A stretch of DNA of 11,775 bases from Candidatus Andersenbacteria bacterium RIFCSPHIGHO2_02_FULL_45_11 (GTDB taxonomy: Bacteria; Patescibacteriota; Andersenbacteria; UBA10190). Positions within the stretch are counted from its first letter, which is position 1, and each line of letters begins with the position of its first letter. The stretch spans positions 1 through 11,775 of the forward strand of contig MHHP01000019.1 in the NCBI GenBank assembly GCA_001817055.1. Reading direction: 5' to 3'. The notes under the pieces are model-generated. The model saw only the letters and a program-made list of their open reading frames with translations. It made no database searches and was not told the DNA's origin. Both the position numbers and the translations under genes were made by a program. Positions 1 to 6,789 of this stretch are shown piece by piece.

Positions 1-1673
1 CGTACAATATCACCTTCGAAAAATGTTTCGTCGCGCTTCGGAACAACTGACGGATATTCATACCTCACTTCATCAAGACCAATAATAGAATATCCTATTT
101 CAAGTTGAGTCTTCGTACGATCGATGCCATGAAAACCTTCAGGTATAGAAACTTGTATGCGCCCATACTCAACAAGCTTGTCGAGGATAAGCGGCTTAAG
201 ATACACAGGAGAGACAAGAGGAATTTCCTTGCCCTCGTAGCGAATTGTCCGTATCAGCGTAGGCACTGGCAATATAGTGCCCACATCAAGAGTGATCGTA
301 GAACCCTCAACAGAGTCGATATATGCGTCTAACGCTTTTGCTGGATGGAGTATTTCCGAAATCAGTTTCTGTTCACGATACATGAATGCCGAATTAAAAT
401 TATATGTAGGATAACTCGTATATATAGCCCCAAGTTTTTCATTCATTTCCGGTCGAATAGAATCAAAAAAATCATCCAGCACCTTTGGATCCGTTAAGCG
501 ATTCAATTCTATAATATATTGCTCCATAAATACTGGATCACTAAATATTTCGTGAAACCACCCAATACTATCAGGAATAGCTTTGAAGTGACTCCATGCC
601 TGAAGAAAGCGTGGCCGTTCAAAATATTCCGACTCTGCATCAAAGCCTATGGGTTCAAAGTGCGCAGAAATAGGATTGTAATACATCTTCATATTTCCCG
701 ATCCGGCAGCATGTTGGGCGCCAAGAATGTCCAGGCTAGCGAAGTATTTTGCGAGCACAGGACAGTCAAACAGTTCACACGTTGAGATCTTTTTATCCGT
801 AAACCCCTGAATAAGGCTTCTTGCCGCAAGAAATTGACTAGTAAGAAGATCGTCCTTAAAGATAGTCTCGTCCTCATATACCTTCAGTTCTCGCACTCGA
901 TTTCTCCATGGGGTTTGCCATCGATTAATGTTGTAGAGATCTTCATCAAAGACAACAATGGGTCCTTCTTTCCTACTATTTCGTTCAATAGCTTGTTTTT
1001 CCACTTGCTCCTCAAGTGCGTATATACCCATATTCCTCCCGTTTATAGTCACGTTCACAAAATCGTAATTTAGAGAAAGAACGCCCTGATAATCCAAAAA
1101 CTTATGAAATATCCATTCAGACAAAAACAATCGAGTTTCAGGATGTTGAATTGCAAAATTTTTCATCCCCATAATAGCTTTATCGCCGTCAACTCGCACA
1201 CGCAGCGACCACTTGGTATTTGTATAGTGATCAGGGGCACCCTTTAGTCGAACATCGACTTTTATCTTTTCCCCCATATAATCAACCGTTGCATTAATCC
1301 ATGGATTTGCGCTGGCATAAAGCGTTTTGTCTCGCACAGAGTCCTGCTGTTTTTGTTGCAACGCTTGCCAATCCTCAAATTTAAAATTAAAAACAAGCTG
1401 CTCTGGTTGTGCGAAAAAGCCCTGAGCCACATGCTCGGCTGTCGTAAATGGCGTACGCGCCGTCCAGATCATTGATTGCAAAAACTCGTGATATGTATTT
1501 GCTTGACCCGATATATACAAATTAACCCCATATCGCACGCTCCCCACAACCACTAGGAGAAATAGTATACCAGCAGCAAGAACACTCAATAAGCGCTTTA
1601 GAGACGATCTATGTGAAAACCATTTTCCCAAGGATGCTACCAAAAACTTTTGATCTGTACGCTTAATCTCCAC
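1..1673 (-). CDS. CotH-kinase-like membrane-anchored protein (3' end cut by window edge)
   Basis: The reading frame is open from a GTG at 1673 to the left edge, about 557 codons, with no stop. An in-frame TAG at 1697-1695 limits upstream extension and no ATG lies between, so GTG is the best start, 7 bases after the DUF4956 stop. A basic N-terminus precedes one hydrophobic segment (about residues 28-46), suggesting a signal anchor with the rest outside the membrane. CotH-like landmarks appear in order: DVRLKG (140-145) leading into KWSLRVRVDG (154-163), then FVNVTINGRNMGIYALEEQ (205-223), then GSGNMKMYYNP (324-334) with PIGFDAE (341-347), where the Asp sits in the position of the family's metal-binding segment. 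CotH kinases phosphorylate secreted or coat proteins on Ser. Activity here is inferred and the key residues are only roughly aligned. The pairing with a DUF4956 gene supports the call. Confidence 0.72.
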   Translation of the reverse strand, partial: MEIKRTDQKFLVASLGKWFSHRSSLKRLLSVLAAGILFLLVVVGSVRYGVNLYISGQANTYHEFLQSMIWTARTPFTTAEHVAQGFFAQPEQLVFNFKFEDWQALQQKQQDSVRDKTLYASANPWINATVDYMGEKIKVDVRLKGAPDHYTNTKWSLRVRVDGDKAIMGMKNFAIQHPETRLFLSEWIFHKFLDYQGVLSLNYDFVNVTINGRNMGIYALEEQVEKQAIERNSRKEGPIVVFDEDLYNINRWQTPWRNRVRELKVYEDETIFKDDLLTSQFLAARSLIQGFTDKKISTCELFDCPVLAKYFASLDILGAQHAAGSGNMKMYYNPISAHFEPIGFDAESEYFERPRFLQAWSHFKAIPDSIGWFHEIFSDPVFMEQYIIELNRLTDPKVLDDFFDSIRPEMNEKLGAIYTSYPTYNFNSAFMYREQKLISEILHPAKALDAYIDSVEGSTITLDVGTILPVPTLIRTIRYEGKEIPLVSPVYLKPLILDKLVEYGRIQVSIPEGFHGIDRTKTQLEIGYSIIGLDEVRYEYPSVVPKRDETFFEGDIV

Positions 1674-1680
1674 GGCGTAC

Positions 1681-2358
1681 TTATGAACGATTATCTAGAA
1701 TAGTACATCGCATTTCCGGGTCGAGATTTCGAAGCTGCTCTTTGCATATAGTAAGTTTCTCAAAAGTAGGAAAATCGGCTACAAATAGCGCCTCATACAC
1801 ATCATCGTTCTCTTCGAGTCGTTTCAGGTGAACAGTTTTGCAGTGATTTTGTAAAATAATAACTATTTTTTCAACTATTCCTTCTTTCCTTTTGCCATGT
1901 ATTTGCAAAAATACATGTGATTCTGGAGCAACTTTGGTGAAAAATCCTCGAATCCATATAAAAAGCGCAATCATGGCAAAACCCACCAAGGTAATAACTA
2001 CCTGATCAGCCCCTAACCCAAGCCCAATTGATATACATAAAAATAGGTACGCCAACTCCTCTGGCTCTTTTATAGCGGTCCGAAACCGTATAATCGAGAG
2101 GGCACCAACTAGGCCAAGAGACAAAGCAAGCGAGGACTTTACGACAGTGATAATAAACATCGTTGTCAATATTAATATCACAAAGTTAGAGGCCAACGTC
2201 CTTCTGTTAGTGAGAGAGGTTCCGTACCGCACGTAGAGATCTCGAAGAATTAACCCGAGAAGAATAGCAATAAGGAGATTGAATACAAACCCTAATGGAG
2301 GGACAATTGTAGCCTGCTCCAAACCACTCAAGCTCAAAATATCGGTAGTAGTTGCCAT
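1681..2358 (-). CDS. DUF4956 domain membrane protein
   Basis: A 225-residue protein. Hydrophobic segments lie near residues 22-38, 58-74, 76-90, 102-116 and 119-136, followed by a soluble tail of about 85 residues with alternating beta/alpha character. The conserved block GALSIIRFRTAIKEPEELA (85-103) is the hallmark I recognise for DUF4956. The family's biochemical function is not established. From memory, its genes commonly sit with VTC-domain (polyphosphate-polymerase-like) and CotH genes, and here a CotH-like gene follows 7 bases downstream on the same strand, so the two are very probably co-transcribed. The ATG at 2358 has no Shine-Dalgarno sequence and lies close to a -10-like hexamer, so the mRNA may be almost leaderless. 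Its start codon overlaps the -35 hexamer of the divergent promoter. Confidence 0.85.
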   Translation of the reverse strand: MATTTDILSLSGLEQATIVPPLGFVFNLLIAILLGLILRDLYVRYGTSLTNRRTLASNFVILILTTMFIITVVKSSLALSLGLVGALSIIRFRTAIKEPEELAYLFLCISIGLGLGADQVVITLVGFAMIALFIWIRGFFTKVAPESHVFLQIHGKRKEGIVEKIVIILQNHCKTVHLKRLEENDDVYEALFVADFPTFEKLTICKEQLRNLDPEMRCTILDNRS

Positions 2359-2379
2359 AGATATAGAGCGTAGTATAAT
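2352..2379 (+). promoter_or_regulatory. Sigma-70-type promoter for the SDR-GT-C operon, near-leaderless
   Basis: A -35 hexamer TTGCCA (2352-2357, 5 of 6 to consensus) and a perfect -10 TATAAT (2374-2379) are separated by 16 bases. Transcription would begin near 2386, leaving only about 5 bases before the ATG at 2392 and no room for a Shine-Dalgarno sequence. The -35 box lies over the first codons of the divergent DUF4956 gene. Confidence 0.65.
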
Positions 2380-2400
2380 CCGTCATATCTTATGAGTAAA
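2372..2400 (-). promoter_or_regulatory. Possible divergent promoter for the DUF4956-CotH unit
   Basis: On the minus strand TATACT (2377-2372) is a 5-of-6 match to a -10 box and overlaps the plus-strand TATAAT. A weak -35, TTTACT (2400-2395), lies 17 bases upstream. Transcription would begin near 2365, about 7 bases before the ATG at 2358. The -35 is poor, so this is tentative. Confidence 0.35.
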
Positions 2401-3429
2401 GTACTTATCACAGGCGGCGCAGGATTTTTAGGAATTAATCTTACGCGATACTTACTTGCACTTGGCCACCAGGTCATTTCGTACGATTTTGCAGATTTTG
2501 ACTATCCTGAAAAAGAAAAAATAACAGTTATTACAAAAGACATTCGGAATAAAAAGGATTTAGATGATGCGATGAATGATGTTGATATTGTCGTTCACTG
2601 CGCAGCAGCACTTCCTCTCTATTCTCCAAAAGATATTTATACAACCGATGTAGATGGTACTCGTAACGTACTCACATCAGCATTTGAGCATGGAGTTCAA
2701 CGTGTAATCCATATTTCATCAACGGCAGTATACGGAATCCCAGATCATCACCCGTTATTTGAAAACGACAAGCTTATTGGCGTAGGGCCATATGGTGAAG
2801 CAAAAATACTGGCGGAGCAAGAATGCGAGAAATTTAGAGCACAGGGTAAGTGCGTGCCCATTATTCGCCCAAAATCATTCGTAGGCCCGGAACGGCTTGG
2901 CGTATTCGCACTGTTTTATGATTGGGCGCTAACAGGGCACAACTTCCCCATGATTGGTATGGGGCATAACAAATATCAGCTACTAGACGTAGAAGACCTC
3001 TGTGATGCGATTTATTTGTGCGTAACAAAAGAGGAATTAATCGCAAATGATACGTTCAATATTGGCGCCAAAGAATATACAACAATGAAAGAAGATTACC
3101 AAGCAGTGCTAGATAAAGCAGGCCACGGCAAAAAAATCATCGGCTTCCCTGCAAGCCCGATGATCTGGACCTTGCGCTTACTTGAAGCCTTAAAAATCTC
3201 TCCGTTATACAAATGGGTATATGAAACTGCGTCCGTTGATTCGTTTGTGTCTATAGAAAAAGCAGAACAACAACTTGGATATGCTCCGAAATTCTCAAAT
3301 AAACAAGCATTAGTACGAAATTATAACTGGTACGTTGAGCATCTAGATTCATTTAAAAATGCCAGCGGCGTATCTCACAGAGTGCCGTGGAAACAGGGTA
3401 TATTAGGCATAGTAAAACATTTGTTCTAA
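2392..3429 (+). CDS. NAD(P)-dependent epimerase/dehydratase (extended SDR family)
   Basis: A 345-residue extended short-chain dehydrogenase. The Rossmann dinucleotide motif GGAGFLG is at residues 8-14, with an Asp at the end of beta-2 (D32) suggesting NAD(H) preference. The acidic D50-I51 segment follows, then HCAAA (69-73), SSTAVYG (109-115) and the catalytic pair Tyr134/Lys138 in YGEAK, all expected for an intact enzyme. It most likely acts in the cytoplasm on a nucleotide-activated sugar (4-epimerisation or dehydration), but 3-beta-hydroxysteroid-type SDRs share these motifs and the substrate is not determinable. The C-terminal region ending GILGIVKHLF is mildly hydrophobic and may be membrane-peripheral. 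It is the first gene of a plus-strand unit; the second SDR starts 9 bases later. The ATG at 2392 sits directly downstream of a strong promoter. Confidence 0.88.
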   Translation: MSKVLITGGAGFLGINLTRYLLALGHQVISYDFADFDYPEKEKITVITKDIRNKKDLDDAMNDVDIVVHCAAALPLYSPKDIYTTDVDGTRNVLTSAFEHGVQRVIHISSTAVYGIPDHHPLFENDKLIGVGPYGEAKILAEQECEKFRAQGKCVPIIRPKSFVGPERLGVFALFYDWALTGHNFPMIGMGHNKYQLLDVEDLCDAIYLCVTKEELIANDTFNIGAKEYTTMKEDYQAVLDKAGHGKKIIGFPASPMIWTLRLLEALKISPLYKWVYETASVDSFVSIEKAEQQLGYAPKFSNKQALVRNYNWYVEHLDSFKNASGVSHRVPWKQGILGIVKHLF

Positions 3430-3438
3430 TATAGAGCC

Positions 3439-4416
3439 ATGAACGTACTTATTACGGGCGGGGCGGGGTTTATAGGTTCTCACGTCGCAGTACGCCTTCT
3501 CACAAGAGGTGACAGCGTTGTTATTCTTGATGATTTTAATGACAGATACGATCCACGATTAAAAGAGGCTCGTATAGCCCACATGTTCGAAGATGGCAAA
3601 AAACCCGTTGTTGTTCGTGGAGATATTCGTGACCGTGAACTCGTTGAAAAAACAATGATGGAACACAAAATAGACTCTGTTATTCACTTGGCGGCATGGG
3701 CATCCGTGCAACCATCTATCGATAATCCGTATATTTATTCGGACGTGAATGTAAACGGAACGGTTGTTATATTAGAAGCAGCACGCAAAGCCGGCGTGTC
3801 TCGTATTGTTGCCGCATCCAGCTCTTCCGTATATGGGGGAATTACCGAATTTCCTTTTCGGGAAGATATGAACATTATGCACCCTATATCTCCGTATGCC
3901 GCTACTAAAGCGTCAACAGAACTCATGTGCGCAACATGGAATAACCTCTATGGCATTCCTACTACCTGTTTACGTTTCTTCACCGTGTATGGACCCTGGG
4001 GACGACCAGAAATGGCAATCTTCGCATTCACCAAGGCGATTATTGCAGGAGAAACTATCAAGATGCGCGGCAAAGAAACAATGCGAGACTTTACCTACAT
4101 CGATGACATTGTTCAGGGGGTTATTGGCGCACTTGACCATGCAAATGGATACCATGTATATAATCTGGGTGAATCTGACGGAGTACCGCTACCACGAATG
4201 ATTTCCGCGCTAGAATCAGCTCTGGGCAAAAAAGCTACTATCGAAGAAGTACCTCTTCCTTCTGGAGATATTCCAAAAACACTATCCGACATTACCCGCG
4301 CGAAAGTAGACTTAGGTTATAGGCCCAGTACAAACATAGAAGAAGGCACAAAAAAATTCGTGGAGTGGTATCATGAATGGCATGATCGGATTTTTACGCA
4401 GACAAAGCTGGACTGA
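3439..4416 (+). CDS. NAD-dependent sugar-nucleotide epimerase, UDP-glucuronate 4-epimerase-like (extended SDR)
   Basis: A 325-residue extended SDR. It has GGAGFIG at 7-13 and D31-D32 at the end of beta-2 (NAD binding). HLAAWASVQPSIDNP (83-97) follows, then SSSSVYG (127-133), catalytic Tyr153 and Lys157 in YAATK, and RFFTVYGPWGRPEMA (179-193), the strongest family signature, typical of UDP-glucuronate/galacturonate 4-epimerases. MRDFTYIDD (around 215-223) matches the usual sugar-nucleotide-binding region. All catalytic elements look intact. Expected reaction: reversible C4 epimerisation of a UDP-hexuronic acid or UDP-hexose in the cytoplasm, feeding the downstream membrane glycosyltransferases. 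The exact substrate is inferred, and related dehydratases share the fold. It has only a 9-base gap from the preceding SDR, and its last 44 bases overlap the next gene. Confidence 0.88.
   Translation: MNVLITGGAGFIGSHVAVRLLTRGDSVVILDDFNDRYDPRLKEARIAHMFEDGKKPVVVRGDIRDRELVEKTMMEHKIDSVIHLAAWASVQPSIDNPYIYSDVNVNGTVVILEAARKAGVSRIVAASSSSVYGGITEFPFREDMNIMHPISPYAATKASTELMCATWNNLYGIPTTCLRFFTVYGPWGRPEMAIFAFTKAIIAGETIKMRGKETMRDFTYIDDIVQGVIGALDHANGYHVYNLGESDGVPLPRMISALESALGKKATIEEVPLPSGDIPKTLSDITRAKVDLGYRPSTNIEEGTKKFVEWYHEWHDRIFTQTKLD
4362..4365 (+). promoter_or_regulatory. Shine-Dalgarno GGAG for the GT-C-like gene
   Basis: GGAG lies 7 bases before ATG 4373, inside the end of the upstream SDR gene. It supports a 44-base overlap rather than the in-frame ATG at 4382, and suggests independent or coupled initiation. 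Confidence 0.5.
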
Positions 4417-5800
4417 TAGAATTCTTCTTGCAGTTGCACTCGGTTGCCTTATTGCAACTGCTATTCAATATCCCCTTTCCACAACATTCCCCATTGGGGG
4501 CGATGCAGCAGCGCATATAGCAACCGTACAACACTTGCAAACGCGTCCAATGTATACCTTGAATCGCATCATGCATTCTTGGTATCCCGTATCATATCTT
4601 TTGTTTAGCACACTTACGTTTGCCCCAAAAATATCTTGGACGGATGTATATCCGTGGTGGATGGCTCTCGGGCAAATAACTACCGGACTATCTGTTGGCG
4701 TGTTGGCACGTAGAATGTACGGAAATAAAGCGGGCATAATAGCCATGGCAATATGGGGATTAACCCCGATTACAATGACATCATTTTTTGAAGACGCAAC
4801 AATGGGACAGCTATGGAGCTTGCCATGGATTGTGTTATTTTTTGAACGACTATCTGCAAAATCATTACCCGGGATGGCGGTATGTGCACTGCTAGCACTA
4901 TTATCACACCCAATTACCGGGTGTATTTTATTGGCAACACTCATGTTTACAACGATAAACCTTTGGCTCGGCCACCATAAATTCTCAAAAGAAGAAGAGA
5001 TTATACGAAAAATTTTTACATGGATCACAATAGCGGGCGCTGTGACCGCGCTATATCTATTAGCGACTCGGTTTGAAGTACTGTTACTACAATCACGCGA
5101 ATCATCAATCTATATACCCGAACTGTTTCATGGATTTTTTTACCCATGGCTTCTACTCAGTATTCTGGGATGGACAATGTTTATTATACTCAGCGCAAAG
5201 CACAACGCACTAACTGCAATCAGCTTAGGAAGCTTTTTCTTCTTATCTTTCTTACTGGCCGCAAATAATTATTTAGGTATTGGATTTTGGACAAATAGAG
5301 TGAATGCATACTTACTGATCTGTATAGTACTTGGTGCCGCAATTGGATTTTCGTATATTGTAGAAACCACAAAAGCTCCCCGCATAAGCGTTCTTGCTGC
5401 AATATTCGTATTGCTAGGGGCAACAATATCTGTGTGGAATACCAACGCGAATATTTATAGGCGTACTGAATCAAAAACCCTATATATACGTATACACCCT
5501 GAGGAATTAGAAGCAATTGCCTGGATACGAACAACTACACCGCTTCACTCCATCGTATTCACATCCGCAATAACCAGGCATTACGAATGGATTCCCGTAC
5601 TATCAGATAGAGAATGGAAAACGATTACTTTGAACGAAATTCAAAGTCCGAAATACGAGGAATTGGAAAATGAGAAATACATTACTTTTTTCACAAGGAA
5701 AGAAAGGGCTCCAGAATATATCCGCAATAATACAGTAAAGTATTCTCTTGTGTACGAAAACAAAGGATCTGAAATTTTTCAAATCATTCCAACGCCATGA
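4373..5800 (+). CDS. Polytopic GT-C-like membrane protein
   Basis: A 475-residue protein. It has a first membrane segment (about 17-33), then a short outward loop with GGDAAAH (Asp44, His48), in the position where GT-C glycosyltransferases carry their catalytic or metal-binding acid. Roughly nine further hydrophobic segments follow to about residue 360. The final ~115 residues are hydrophilic, probably extracytoplasmic. This part includes AIAWIRTTTPLHSIVFTS and YEWIPVLSDR, patterns like the C-terminal domains of oligosaccharyltransferase-type and other GT-C proteins. Expected role: transfer of a sugar or glycan from a lipid carrier on the outer membrane face. This is inferred from architecture; I recognise no specific named family and catalysis is unproven. 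It overlaps the SDR upstream by 44 bases and shares ATGA with the next gene, so the four genes appear to form one operon. Confidence 0.72.
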   Translation: MNGMIGFLRRQSWTDRILLAVALGCLIATAIQYPLSTTFPIGGDAAAHIATVQHLQTRPMYTLNRIMHSWYPVSYLLFSTLTFAPKISWTDVYPWWMALGQITTGLSVGVLARRMYGNKAGIIAMAIWGLTPITMTSFFEDATMGQLWSLPWIVLFFERLSAKSLPGMAVCALLALLSHPITGCILLATLMFTTINLWLGHHKFSKEEEIIRKIFTWITIAGAVTALYLLATRFEVLLLQSRESSIYIPELFHGFFYPWLLLSILGWTMFIILSAKHNALTAISLGSFFFLSFLLAANNYLGIGFWTNRVNAYLLICIVLGAAIGFSYIVETTKAPRISVLAAIFVLLGATISVWNTNANIYRRTESKTLYIRIHPEELEAIAWIRTTTPLHSIVFTSAITRHYEWIPVLSDREWKTITLNEIQSPKYEELENEKYITFFTRKERAPEYIRNNTVKYSLVYENKGSEIFQIIPTP

Positions 5801-6141
5801 ACACTCCTGCCATGCAACAAATAGCATCCTGGCTCATATTTGCTTCCGTAATCGGAAGAATGCTTGGAGTTGGGCAGCAAATAACGTACGGCATATTCTT
5901 TTTGGGCTTCTGTGCCTTGGTAGCTTCCTTGCAGCTATCTTTACTATCAAAAAAAATAGCTTTGTTTTTTGTTCTACCTATTATTGCAATACAACTACCA
6001 ATCCCGTTGCCAACGCATATACCGCCCCTTATTCGGTTAGGCGCCGTGTTTGCAATCTGGATTGCCGTTCATATCGCGCTGTCGCTAATCACGATGCTCT
6101 GGGAAAAACATTTGCGCAATAATGTCGGGCAACTGAACTAA
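5797..6141 (+). CDS. Small multi-pass membrane protein of unknown function
   Basis: A 114-residue, strongly hydrophobic protein with about three to four predicted membrane segments (near 10-24, 32-48, 50-68 and 80-102) and a short basic tail (WEKHLRNN). The start ATG overlaps the preceding stop in an ATGA arrangement, the usual sign of translational coupling, which is the main reason for calling it real. I recognise no family. It could be an accessory subunit or topology partner of the GT-C-like protein. Its last 57 bases overlap the 3' end of the opposite-strand gene, so transcripts of the two units would be antisense there. Other frames in this stretch are open for shorter distances but lack the coupling. 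Confidence 0.62.
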   Translation: MNTPAMQQIASWLIFASVIGRMLGVGQQITYGIFFLGFCALVASLQLSLLSKKIALFFVLPIIAIQLPIPLPTHIPPLIRLGAVFAIWIAVHIALSLITMLWEKHLRNNVGQLN

Positions 6142-6768
6142 GAGCAACGCAAGCACCCCAATAAATAAAAGCCTCGGAAGTTGGGAAATACTATCGCGCT
6201 GGAAATCGTCACGAAAAATTTCGTAGTTTGTTTTGATTTCCATAAACGTCATAGCTATGTCTCCCCTTTTTTCATTATTTACGATACGGTAATTACCAGC
6301 CTTATAATATTCGTCTTGTGGCTCTATAAAGAGTCCGGGCGCTTGCTCTTTATGATCATGGTCGATGGTTTCGCCATTGAATACAACTTCTATATCACCC
6401 CATAATATGGTTGGTATTGGGAATGGTAAATGAGCTACAACAACACCCTGCTTTTTTCCTTCTAACGGATACATCCATGAGTATATGGGTTTGCCTGCCT
6501 GCATAAGGCGTATTTTAAAGGGCAATGGGTTCTCCGGAAGATACATCGGTACAACTAGTTCTGTGATGCGAGCGGGCCGATCAAAGTGCAATGTTTGGGT
6601 GAAGACAAATTGAGCGAATACGGGTTGCGCCAAATATTCTTCGCGGGTTGCTTGAATAGAAAGAAACGCCGATTCCTTAATCTCTCCTGCGTACGCAAAA
6701 AGCATCCAAGCTACAAAGCTCCACATTCCCACGTGCATGCAAATAAGTGCCCATATCCTCAGCTTCAT
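6085..6768 (-). CDS. Double-anchored extracytoplasmic beta-rich protein
   Basis: A 227-residue protein with a membrane segment at each end (about 5-27 and 199-215). Between them is a soluble region of roughly 170 residues rich in alternating beta-strand pattern, presumably outside the cytoplasmic membrane. Near the end of that domain, KAGNYRIVNNEKRGDIAMTF resembles the Y-x(n)-G-x(n)-N-x(n)-G-D-[LI] terminal strand pattern that I associate with jelly-roll domains at the N-termini of GT-C proteins. A similar pattern is seen in the 734-residue protein starting at 8423. I do not recognise a named family and cannot assign an enzymatic role. It follows the YfhO-like gene by 21 bases on the same strand, so they are probably co-transcribed, although a TATACT hexamer just before the ATG may give it its own leaderless transcript. 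Confidence 0.7.
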   Translation of the reverse strand: MKLRIWALICMHVGMWSFVAWMLFAYAGEIKESAFLSIQATREEYLAQPVFAQFVFTQTLHFDRPARITELVVPMYLPENPLPFKIRLMQAGKPIYSWMYPLEGKKQGVVVAHLPFPIPTILWGDIEVVFNGETIDHDHKEQAPGLFIEPQDEYYKAGNYRIVNNEKRGDIAMTFMEIKTNYEIFRDDFQRDSISQLPRLLFIGVLALLLVQLPDIIAQMFFPEHRD

Positions 6769-6775
6769 TCTCAGT

Positions 6776-6781
6776 AGTATA
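6776..6781 (-). promoter_or_regulatory. Candidate -10 hexamer giving a leaderless mRNA for the 6768 start
   Basis: TATACT on the minus strand (6781-6776) is followed by 7 bases and then ATG at 6768, placing the expected transcription start at or next to the start codon. No good -35 is visible and no Shine-Dalgarno sequence is present. Confidence 0.3.
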
Positions 6782-6789
6782 CAAAGATT

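Noticed and set aside
105..1073. Several short plus- and minus-strand frames in the first kilobase
   Set aside because: They lie over the continuous 557-codon CotH-like frame on the minus strand, which shows family landmarks throughout.
4465..5028. 187-codon minus-strand frame opposite the GT-C-like gene
   Set aside because: It is a shadow of a long gene with clear membrane architecture and a Shine-Dalgarno sequence; its product shows no recognisable pattern.
5748..6122. A 124-codon plus-strand frame overlapping the end of the GT-C-like gene and the small membrane gene
   Set aside because: It overlaps both better-supported genes, lacks a start signal and gives a composition unlike a folded or membrane protein. 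The 5797-6141 frame has ATGA coupling and coherent hydrophobic segments.
6142..6180. Intrinsic terminator after the plus-strand operon
   Set aside because: The region contains no stable hairpin followed by a T run on either strand.
6493..6515. TGCCTGCCTGC stretch resembling the arm of the 21-base palindrome
   Set aside because: There is no matching inverted arm nearby (it is followed by ATAAGGCG), and it is ordinary coding sequence of the double-anchored protein.
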